DNA from: Chlorobiota bacterium
GTDB lineage: Bacteria; Bacteroidota; Bacteroidia; Bacteroidales; F082
Direction: 5' to 3'
Assembly: GCA_030619415.1 (NCBI GenBank)
Contig: JAUXBM010000117.1
Location: 1 to 6,076, forward strand
Length of the DNA stretch: 6,076 nt
Shown here in pieces: positions 1 to 5,075 of the stretch. The number at the start of each line of letters is the position of its first letter. The stretch's first letter is position 1. The notes beneath the pieces are model-generated. The model saw only the letters and a list, made by a program, of their open reading frames with translations, ran no database searches and had not been told where the DNA came from. Made by a program: the position numbers and the translations under genes.

Positions 1-37
1 CACGCCTTTTTTCGTTTAATTAAATTAATAGTAACCT

Positions 38-1408
38 ATGAAAAATGTAAAAAAAGTATTCTTAGAAGAACACGAAATGCCAAATCAGTGGTATAACATT
101 GTGGCCGATATGAGTGGAGAAATGTTACCACCGCTCCATCCCGGCACAGGTCAGCCCATTGGTCCGGATGATTTGGCTCCTTTATTTCCAATGGGATTAA
201 TTGAGCAGGAAGTTTCACGGGAAAGATATATTGATATTCCCGAAGAAGTTCAAGACATTTATAAAATCTGGCGTCCGAGTCCTTTGGTAAGGGCTTCCCG
301 TTTTGAGAAATATCTGGATGCACCCGTAAAAATCTATTTCAAAAACGAAAGTGTAAGTCCTGCTGGTTCGCACAAACCCAACACGGCAGTACCTCAGGCA
401 TATTACAATTATAAAGAAGGCGTAAAGAAAATGACCACTGAAACGGGTGCTGGTCAGTGGGGTAGTGCCCTGGCATTTGCCTGTGAATTATTCGGCATCG
501 ACTTAAAAGTATTTATGGTCAAGGTCAGTTTTGAGCAAAAACCTTACAGGCAATTTATGATGAATACCTGGGGAGCCGACGTTGTGGCCTCGCCGAGTTT
601 GTTGACCGAAGCCGGTAAACAAATCCTTGCCGAAGACCCTGATTCACCGGGAAGCCTGGGCATAGCTATTTCAGAGGCCATCGAAATGGCTGTTAAAGAT
701 GAGAAAACCAGGTATTCGCTGGGAAGTGTATTGAACCATGTATTGCTGCACCAGACCATCATTGGGGAAGAGGCGATCAAACAATTTGAAAAAATTGACC
801 AGTATCCTGATGTTGTAATCGGCTGTTTCGGGGGAGGATCTAATTTTGCCGGAATATCATTCCCGTTCCTTCGTGGAAACCTGACAGGTGGACAGAACAC
901 AAGGATTGTCGCGGTAGAGCCCCATTCTTGTCCTAAACTTACAAGGGGCAAATTTCAATACGATTTTGGAGATGCGATTGGAATGACTCCGTTAATTCCA
1001 ATGTACACACTCGGTCATAAATTCATTCCACCTAAAATTCACGCCGGGGGCCTGCGTTATCATGGCGCCGGACCAATTATCAGTCAGTTATTAAAGGATG
1101 GGCAGATTGAAGCCAATGCAGTGCCACAAAATGAAAGTTTTGCTGCAGGTATTGCTTTTGCCCGGACTGAAGGAATTATTCCGGCTCCAGAAACCAACCA
1201 TGCTATTGCCCATGTAATTCGTGAAGCAAATAAGGCCAGGGAAGAAGGTGTTGAAAAGACGATTGTATTTAATTTTTCGGGTCACGGCCTGGTAGACATG
1301 GCAGCGTACGACCAATATTTAAAAGGTCAGTTGTCGGATTTTACAATTTCTGATCAACAGATAAAGGAGAGTATCGAATCTTCAACTGTTCTACCAGCCA
1401 TGTCCTGA
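38..1408 (+). CDS. trpB2: Tryptophan synthase beta chain, TrpB2 type (PLP enzyme)
   Basis: This 456-residue cytosolic enzyme should condense indole (or indole derived from indoleglycerol phosphate) with L-serine to give L-tryptophan, using pyridoxal phosphate. The Schiff-base lysine is K113 in [11 protein letters not shown]. The substrate loop ETGAGQWG starts at about E135, with Trp where classical TrpB1 has His. The glycine-rich phosphate loop GGGSN is at 265-269, followed by EGIIPAPET near 379-386 and SGHG near 414-417. The long N-terminal extension ([12 protein letters not shown]), the QWG motif and the length, well above the roughly 400 residues of TrpB1, place it in the TrpB2 group (COG1350). 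The ATG at 38 gives the expected N-terminus; no clear ribosome binding site precedes it. No trpA or other trp gene is adjacent, so it is a stand-alone copy. TrpB2 proteins are known as indole-salvage or auxiliary synthases, and that role here is inference. A terminator-like hairpin follows. Confidence 0.95.
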   Translation: MKNVKKVFLEEHEMPNQWYNIVADMSGEMLPPLHPGTGQPIGPDDLAPLFPMGLIEQEVSRERYIDIPEEVQDIYKIWRPSPLVRASRFEKYLDAPVKIYFKNESVSPAGSHKPNTAVPQAYYNYKEGVKKMTTETGAGQWGSALAFACELFGIDLKVFMVKVSFEQKPYRQFMMNTWGADVVASPSLLTEAGKQILAEDPDSPGSLGIAISEAIEMAVKDEKTRYSLGSVLNHVLLHQTIIGEEAIKQFEKIDQYPDVVIGCFGGGSNFAGISFPFLRGNLTGGQNTRIVAVEPHSCPKLTRGKFQYDFGDAIGMTPLIPMYTLGHKFIPPKIHAGGLRYHGAGPIISQLLKDGQIEANAVPQNESFAAGIAFARTEGIIPAPETNHAIAHVIREANKAREEGVEKTIVFNFSGHGLVDMAAYDQYLKGQLSDFTISDQQIKESIESSTVLPAMS

Positions 1409-1423
1409 TTTCGTAAACAATGG

Positions 1424-1466
1424 AGGAGGAGATGATAAATATTTCATTTTTTCCTCCTTTGTTTTT
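1424..1466 (+). terminator. Probable rho-independent terminator after trpB2
   Basis: AGGAGGA (1424-1430) pairs with TCCTCCT (1452-1458). Inside, ATGA (1432-1435) can pair with TCAT (1444-1447). The right arm is followed by a T-rich run, TTGTTTTT, ending at 1466. It begins 16 bases after the trpB2 stop and ends before the next gene, so it probably separates their transcripts. The internal bulge makes the stem imperfect. Confidence 0.5.
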
Positions 1467-1504
1467 CAATTTTTACTAATTTGGTAGCAAAGAGTTGACT
1501 ACCA

Positions 1505-1750
1505 ATGATTGTAGATATATTGATAGAAGCCATGGAGTTGGATGGTATTGAAGATTGGGAGGCAGCGCATCGCATCGTCCAGCACTGGGATACCCCCGAA
1601 GCCAATTGGATCCATGCCTATCTGCACCGCAAGGAAGGCGATACATGGAATGCCAATTACTGGTACGATCGTGCCAACCGGGTAATGCCTGGTACAAAAT
1701 CTTTTGAAGGTGAGGCAGAGGAGATTAAGAATTTTCTTGAGAATTTGTAA
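1505..1750 (+). CDS. Conserved-looking 81-residue protein of unknown function
   Basis: Small, acidic, probably cytosolic protein with no signal peptide or membrane segment. The middle has an unusual density of Trp, His and Tyr: EDWEAAHRIVQ (16-26), PEANWIHAYLHRKEGD (31-46) and NANYWYDRANR (49-59). The pattern of two short helices, each with an aromatic and basic face, resembles small proteins I have seen in several bacterial phyla with motifs like 'WEAAH ... WIHAYLHR.EGD ... NA.YWY.RA'. I cannot name the family, and no function is known to me. The helix-turn-helix look and the N-A-x-Y-W-Y-x-R-A segment recall a TPR-like repeat, which is only a structural guess. ATG 1505 is used; Met10 at 1532 is an alternative. 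A TTGGTAG/CTACCAA dyad touches the start codon. The gene lies beyond the trpB2 terminator and probably has its own promoter (TAATTTG at 1477 is a weak candidate). Confidence 0.75.
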   Translation: MIVDILIEAMELDGIEDWEAAHRIVQHWDTPEANWIHAYLHRKEGDTWNANYWYDRANRVMPGTKSFEGEAEEIKNFLENL

Positions 1751-1858
1751 AATCAGCGAGCGTTGACCTAAACCATTCCATATCAGTTCCAATAATTTTC
1801 GGACGCTGAAAAAAACCTGGCATAGTTATGACCAAATTTCAAAGACCATTTCTTTCTA

Positions 1859-2260
1859 TTATTCTTTCCGGTAATAAACAGTCATTTTACCAAAAGGCCT
1901 GACGGATTCGCTAATAATTTCATCACCTTCCACCTTGCCTAAAATGTTTGCTTTCGATTCGCGACCACTAAAAAAATAACTGAGCATATTCGTCTCATGA
2001 TCAAGTACCCACTGGGTTTCATAAGTATTGTCTTCAGAAATGATTATCAGTGTAGTGTCGTTAATTATCCTGAAATAGGTTTGTTCTTGAACTTCAACCA
2101 TTTGGCTAAGCATTTCAGGAGTTACAGCATCCTCATCAAAATCGGTTTGCACATCGTGCGACTTCCAGGTTCCAATAAGTTTGCTTTCGGGGCTACCTCC
2201 ACATGAAGTAATCATGAATACAGCGGCAGCCATTAGGAATATTATAAATGTTCTTTTCAT
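1859..2260 (-). CDS. Small lipocalin-like lipoprotein
   Basis: This 133-residue lipoprotein starts with a lipoprotein signal (basic MKR, hydrophobic 5-17, lipobox ITSC) and has its predicted lipidated Cys at 20. GG follows the Cys, so it probably sits in the outer membrane or periplasmic leaflet. After a short linker, LIGTWKS (28-34) carries the G-x-W motif typical of the first strand of lipocalin-like barrels. Alternating strand-like segments follow: TYFRII, TLIIISEDNTYETQW, MLSYFFSG, KMTVYYRKE. That fits a compact beta-barrel of the kind common in Bacteroidota lipocalin-like or DUF4488-like lipoproteins; the exact family is not certain. Ligand and role are unknown. It is transcribed away from the DUF2147 gene, with 167 bp between their starts, and converges on the 81-residue protein gene. 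A TATCTTTG element on this strand (2355-2362) would give a leader of about 88 nt that contains the 28-bp palindrome. Confidence 0.85.
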   Translation of the reverse strand: MKRTFIIFLMAAAVFMITSCGGSPESKLIGTWKSHDVQTDFDEDAVTPEMLSQMVEVQEQTYFRIINDTTLIIISEDNTYETQWVLDHETNMLSYFFSGRESKANILGKVEGDEIISESVRPFGKMTVYYRKE

Positions 2261-2295
2261 CTGTTTATTTTTTGGAAATAATCATTCTTCCTGTG

Positions 2296-2323
2296 TGAAC
2301 AGACGGGTTAACCCGTCTGTTCA
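2296..2323. repeat. Perfect 28-bp palindrome between divergent genes
   Basis: TGAACAGACGGGTT (2296-2309) is followed directly by its exact reverse complement (2310-2323), with TTAA at the centre. It is markedly more GC-rich than the surrounding DNA. Both flanking genes are transcribed outward, so it cannot terminate either of them after the stop codon. It could be an operator for a dimeric regulator, a hairpin in the leader of the lipoprotein mRNA, or a dispersed palindromic repeat. It lies 35 bp upstream of the lipoprotein start and about 105 bp upstream of the DUF2147 start. Confidence 0.9.
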
Positions 2324-2354
2324 TGGAGGTTTCATTTTATGAAAGTTTCAGCGG

Positions 2355-2362
2355 CAAAGATA
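2355..2362 (-). promoter_or_regulatory. Candidate -7 promoter element for the lipocalin-like lipoprotein
   Basis: On the minus strand this reads TATCTTTG, an exact match to the Bacteroidota -7 consensus TAnnTTTG. No good TTG/TTTG -33 box is found at the usual distance. If used, transcription would begin near 2348 and the leader would be about 88 nt long, including the 28-bp palindrome. Confidence 0.4.
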
Positions 2363-2382
2363 CTGTTGAATTCAATTTAAAT

Positions 2383-2390
2383 TATCTTTA
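2383..2390 (+). promoter_or_regulatory. Candidate -7 promoter element for the DUF2147 gene
   Basis: TATCTTTA differs from TAnnTTTG only in the last base. It would place the transcript start near 2397, about 30 nt before the ATG at 2428. The nearest upstream TTG (2366-2368) is closer than the usual spacing, so this call is weaker than the others. Confidence 0.35.
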
Positions 2391-2427
2391 ACGACGAAAT
2401 AATTTTTAAAACATTAAATAAACACTT

Positions 2428-2889
2428 ATGAATTTGAGAAGCTTTATGTTTTTAATTGCAGGAATGATTATGGTGCCGTTTATGCAAATGAGTGCGCAGG
2501 AAGTAAGTGGTGATGATATTCTTGGTGTTTGGCTCAACGAAGACAAGGATGCACACGTCCAGGTTTACAAAGAGGGTGGTAAATATTTTGGGGAGATCAT
2601 ATGGTTGAAAACCCCAATTGATGAAGAAACGGGAAAACCTAAGTTGGACGACGAAAATGAGGATGAAGCATTGCGTGAAAGACCCATTCTGGGATTATTG
2701 CTGCTGAAAAACTTTGAATTTGATGGCGATGATGAGTGGGAGAAGGGAAGAATTTACGATCCTAAAAATGGTAAAACGTACAAATGTTACATAGAATTCC
2801 ACGATGAAGATACAGACGAATTGAAAGTAAGGGGATATATCGGATTCAGTATGCTCGGGAGAACAACCTATTGGACCAGGGTGAAATAA
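2428..2889 (+). CDS. Exported DUF2147 family protein
   Basis: This 153-residue protein has a Sec signal peptide (hydrophobic core about 6-19, probable cleavage near MSA|QE at 23-24), so the mature protein is periplasmic or secreted. The rest is a single DUF2147 domain (PF09917). Its hallmarks are ILGVWLNEDKDAHVQVY (31-47), YFGEIIWLKTP (53-63) and a TGKPKLDDEN-type segment with ALRERPILGL (81-90). They continue with GRIYDPKNGKTYKC (107-120) and the closing LKVRGYIGFSMLGRTTYWTRV (132-152). Length and all blocks match the family, so it is complete. The molecular function of DUF2147 is not established; the family is widespread in exported proteins of Gram-negative bacteria. The insert of acidic residues at 74-80 (DDENEDE) and other acidic stretches make it strongly negative. 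It is divergent from a lipocalin-like lipoprotein that also opens with a G-x-W strand. Confidence 0.93.
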   Translation: MNLRSFMFLIAGMIMVPFMQMSAQEVSGDDILGVWLNEDKDAHVQVYKEGGKYFGEIIWLKTPIDEETGKPKLDDENEDEALRERPILGLLLLKNFEFDGDDEWEKGRIYDPKNGKTYKCYIEFHDEDTDELKVRGYIGFSMLGRTTYWTRVK

Positions 2890-2970
2890 TCCATATTCCG
2901 CTGCCTGATTCCTGAATTTAACAACAAATCATTTTCAACGATTTGCTGCATGAAAACAACCTGATCTGTA

Positions 2971-3028
2971 AACCCCTTTTCCGGGATACTGGGTTGCACA
3001 ATAAAGCCAGCCGAAAAGGTTATTTTTT
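2971..3028 (+). terminator. Weak terminator-like hairpin after the DUF2147 gene
   Basis: AACC (2971-2974), TTTTC (2977-2981) and GG (2983-2984) can pair with CC GAAAA GGTT (3011-3021), giving about 11 pairs with two small bulges and a loop of about 26 nt. The arm is followed by ATTTTTTG (3022-3029). It ends about 24 bp before the next gene's start. Imperfect pairing and the long loop keep confidence low. Confidence 0.28.
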
Positions 3029-3052
3029 GTATTTTGGTCAAAACCCTGAAAA

Positions 3053-4498
3053 ATGCATGAAAAAAGACGACTCCTTGGAGTTTTGATTCCTATACTCATT
3101 CTTTTTCTTTCCTCATGTGGGGCCTCCTCCTCCAAAAAAAAGGAAAAGGTACGGCATGAAACTACAAGTCCCAATAAGGTTCTTGACAGTGTTTTAGCCC
3201 AAAAAAAAATCAGGGCAGTTACTGATTATGGTTCAGTTAGCTACCTGATTTACCGTGGCGAAACGATCGGATACCAATATGAGCTACTTCAACAATTATC
3301 GGAATTCCTGGATGTTGAGCTTGAGCTGATACTTGAAAAAGACCTTAACAAAAGCATTGAGATGCTTAAAAATGAGGAAGTCGATATTATTGCCATGGCA
3401 TTGACCATAACGGCAGATCGAAAAAGTTACCTCGAATTTACCTTGCCGATTATGACAACCCAGCAGATGCTTGTACAAAGATTGCCGGAAAATTTTCGAA
3501 AAATGGGAACCCGTGATGAGATTGAATCGCATTTGCTTCGGAACCAAATTGACCTTGCTGATAAAACAGTGTATGTACAGAGTGGTACCATTTACGCCAG
3601 CAGGCTCGCAACTTTAGCAGATGAAATTGGGGATACCATTCATATCATTGAAGAGGACAAAGACATTGAGGAACTTATTTCGGCTGTGGCAAATGGAGAA
3701 ATCGATTACACGGTAGCCGATAAATACCTGGCACTGGTTAATGCAAGGTATTATGATAATATCGACATAAATACACCCATCAGCTTTCCGCAAAATATAG
3801 CCTGGGCAGTAAAAAAGGGGCAGTCAGCATTGGCAGACACGATTAATAGCTGGCTGAATGCTTTCAATGATGATCTGCTTTCCAGGATACTCTATAATAA
3901 ATACTTTAAAAACATCAGGGCCAAACGCATCGCTAAAAGTCAGTATAGTTCGTTTAGCGGCGGCAGCTTATCCCCCTTTGATAATGATATAAAAGAAGGA
4001 AGTCAAATTCTTGGCTGGGATTGGCGTTTACTTGCTGCGATGATTTACCAGGAATCGGAATTTAAGCCCAATGTAAGTTCGTGGGTTGGCGCTTATGGCC
4101 TCATGCAAATGATGCCCAATACATTTAAAAAATACGGCATTGATACAACAGCTAGTCCGAGGCAGCAAATTATTGCAGGTTCAAAATACCTCCGGTATCT
4201 CGACAGACAACTACCGGAAGAAATATCGGACTCAATAGAACGAATTAAATTCACACTGGCTTCTTATAATTCAGGATTGGGACATATTCTGGACGCCCGG
4301 CGACTGGCAAAAAAATATAATAAAAATGAAAATATCTGGAGCAACAACGTTGACCATTTTGTGCTGAATCTTTCAGATAAGTCCTATTATCATGACACAG
4401 TGGTTTACTACGGCTATTTAAGGGGAGAAGAAACGTATAATTTTGTCAATGAAATTTTCAAACGTCACGAAGATTATCGCAACCTGATTAACGAATAG
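3053..4498 (+). CDS. mltF: MltF-type membrane-bound lytic murein transglycosylase (SBP + SLT lipoprotein)
   Basis: This 481-residue envelope enzyme should cleave the MurNAc-GlcNAc bond of peptidoglycan non-hydrolytically, forming 1,6-anhydro-MurNAc ends. A lipoprotein signal (KRR, hydrophobic 7-19, LSSC) puts the lipidated Cys at 22. E. coli MltF has the same two domains. Residues about 50-290 form a family-3 solute-binding domain: RAVTDYGSVSY, GYQYELLQQ, AMALTITADRKSYLEFTLPI (114-133) and GEIDYTVADK (215-224). Residues about 313-470 form the SLT domain. In it the catalytic Glu is E334 in IYQESEF, followed by GAYGLMQMMPNT (346-357) and ASYNSGLGHILDAR (403-416). Length is close to the family norm, so it is complete. 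The ATG at 3053 is preferred because it gives the lipoprotein signal in frame; the ATG at 3057 is in another frame. In MltF the solute-binding domain is thought to regulate the transglycosylase by sensing muropeptides; applying that here is inference. The 3' end lies 29 bp from the convergent tatA gene. Confidence 0.93.
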   Translation: MHEKRRLLGVLIPILILFLSSCGASSSKKKEKVRHETTSPNKVLDSVLAQKKIRAVTDYGSVSYLIYRGETIGYQYELLQQLSEFLDVELELILEKDLNKSIEMLKNEEVDIIAMALTITADRKSYLEFTLPIMTTQQMLVQRLPENFRKMGTRDEIESHLLRNQIDLADKTVYVQSGTIYASRLATLADEIGDTIHIIEEDKDIEELISAVANGEIDYTVADKYLALVNARYYDNIDINTPISFPQNIAWAVKKGQSALADTINSWLNAFNDDLLSRILYNKYFKNIRAKRIAKSQYSSFSGGSLSPFDNDIKEGSQILGWDWRLLAAMIYQESEFKPNVSSWVGAYGLMQMMPNTFKKYGIDTTASPRQQIIAGSKYLRYLDRQLPEEISDSIERIKFTLASYNSGLGHILDARRLAKKYNKNENIWSNNVDHFVLNLSDKSYYHDTVVYYGYLRGEETYNFVNEIFKRHEDYRNLINE

Positions 4499-4527
4499 TG
4501 CGGTACAATTTTTACAAGGCTATCTAA

Positions 4528-4737
4528 CTATTCCTTTTCGCCTTTGCTTTCTTTCTTGGCATCGTCCTCACCAATGCCTTCTTTGAATTCCTTAATGCCT
4601 TTGCCCAGTCCCTTCATCAATTCAGGGATTTTTCTTCCACCAAATAAAAGTACTATCACAACAACAATGATAATAATTTCGGGAGTGCCTAACCATCCGG
4701 CCGTTTGAACGATATCAATATTTTCAGGAATCATCAT
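4528..4737 (-). CDS. tatA: Twin-arginine translocase subunit TatA/TatE
   Basis: Small inner-membrane protein that oligomerises to form the translocation pore of the Tat system, which exports folded proteins with twin-arginine signals. From the chosen start it is 69 residues. A short periplasmic segment ends in GWLGTPE, followed by a membrane helix rich in Ile and Val (about 17-31). Next comes the family hallmark [23 protein letters not shown]: the FGxxKhPE hinge, then an amphipathic helix. The protein ends in an acidic and basic Lys/Glu tail. An upstream in-frame ATG at 4803 would add 22 residues not typical of TatA. A TATCTTTG promoter element at 4763-4770 lies downstream of that ATG, so the start at 4737 (or the next Met at 4734) is preferred. 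tatC is not in the window, and the gene is separate from any tatBC operon seen here. Bacteroidota often have scattered tatA genes. Confidence 0.9.
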   Translation of the reverse strand: MMIPENIDIVQTAGWLGTPEIIIIVVVIVLLFGGRKIPELMKGLGKGIKEFKEGIGEDDAKKESKGEKE

Positions 4738-4762
4738 TCTTATAAATTTAATTGTGGTTATA

Positions 4763-4770
4763 CAAAGATA
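4763..4770 (-). promoter_or_regulatory. Candidate -7 promoter element for tatA
   Basis: The minus strand reads TATCTTTG, an exact TAnnTTTG match. Transcription would begin near 4757, leaving a leader of about 20 nt to the ATG at 4737. No convincing -33 TTG is at the usual distance. The position argues against the longer start at 4803. Confidence 0.45.
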
Positions 4771-4859
4771 GCACAAAACCAATAAATCTCGGTTAATCGA
4801 CATGAATTAGATATAAGATACCTTCTTAATTTCTGAATTATATTGGTTGTTGTAAAATA

Positions 4860-4928
4860 GGAGTTTTGGAGTAGATGGAGTAAATTAATGTAAACGACCC
4901 CTCCGGAACTCCAATACTCCAGCACTCC
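4860..4928. repeat. Inverted array of GGAGT / ACTCC units (imperfect stem-loop element)
   Basis: Three GGAGT units (4860-4864, 4868-4872, 4877-4881), spaced 8 and 9 bp apart, are followed by a 26-nt spacer and then three ACTCC units (4908-4912, 4916-4920, 4924-4928), spaced 8 bp apart. The arms pair as three 5-bp helices separated by small internal loops. The spacer contains CCCCTCCGG. The element lies between the divergent tatA and PPAD-like genes, so it is not a terminator for either. It resembles a dispersed intergenic repeat; its copy number cannot be judged from this window. Confidence 0.75.
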
Positions 4929-4952
4929 ACTTAAATAAAGGTAAATGATATT

Positions 4953-4967
4953 CTGTTTTCAAAACAG
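4953..4967. repeat. Short dyad CTGTTTT-C-AAAACAG
   Basis: A perfect inverted repeat with 7-bp arms around a single central base, about 48 bp upstream of the -33 box of the PPAD-like gene promoter. Its size and spacing would suit a dimeric DNA-binding protein, but AT-rich dyads of this length also occur by chance. Confidence 0.4.
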
Positions 4968-5011
4968 CCAATATATAATGCAAAATCGAACAGATGTTAA
5001 ATACCTGAAAA

Positions 5012-5028
5012 TGGTTGCAGCACAACCA
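5012..5028. promoter_or_regulatory. Candidate operator TGGTTG-N5-CAACCA overlapping the -33 box
   Basis: A perfect 6-bp inverted repeat with a 5-base centre. The TTG of its left arm (5015-5017) is also the best -33 box of the downstream promoter, so a protein bound here would block RNA polymerase. One further TGGTTG half-site occurs at 4844-4849. The overlap is seen directly; operator function is inferred. Confidence 0.4.
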
Positions 5029-5045
5029 AACTGTTTATACATTTG
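5015..5045 (+). promoter_or_regulatory. Probable promoter of the PPAD-like gene
   Basis: TTG (5015-5017) and TACATTTG (5038-5045) match the Bacteroidota -33 and TAnnTTTG -7 elements with a 20-bp gap, which is the normal spacing. Transcription would start near 5051, giving a leader of about 25 nt to the ATG at 5076. This is the best promoter in the window. Confidence 0.55.
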
Positions 5046-5075
5046 TCTGATAAGAAACTCAATATAAATACGGGT

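Noticed and set aside
544..951. 135-codon open frame on the minus strand
   Set aside because: It lies fully inside trpB2, whose protein is strongly conserved in the other frame, and the translation has no recognisable domain.
1754..1810. TCAGCG ... CGCTGA inverted repeat between two convergent genes as a terminator
   Set aside because: The arms are only 6 bp with a loop of over 40 nt. A T-run is suitable only on the minus strand and on the wrong side of the hairpin.
2265..2285. Six-codon upstream frame (MIISKK) in the lipoprotein leader
   Set aside because: AGGAAG lies only one base from its ATG, too close for normal initiation, and such a short frame occurs easily by chance.
2925..2945. 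CAAATC-N9-GATTTG hairpin as a terminator of the DUF2147 gene
   Set aside because: The stem is weak and AT-rich and no T-run follows it.
2935..3174. Minus-strand open frame of 79 codons over the 5' end of mltF
   Set aside because: It overlaps the lipoprotein signal of mltF, shows no motif and has low-complexity Phe/Glu runs that mirror the A-rich coding strand.
3134..3209. Runs of eight and nine A in mltF as phase-variation tracts
   Set aside because: They encode a Lys-rich linker (SSKKKEK) and QKKI in an intact frame. Long A runs are common in this AT-rich coding style, and nothing else suggests switching.
4860..4928. GGAGT/ACTCC units as a CRISPR array or transposon end
   Set aside because: Units are 5 bp with 3-4 bp spacing, and there are no spacers, cas genes, transposase or target duplication.
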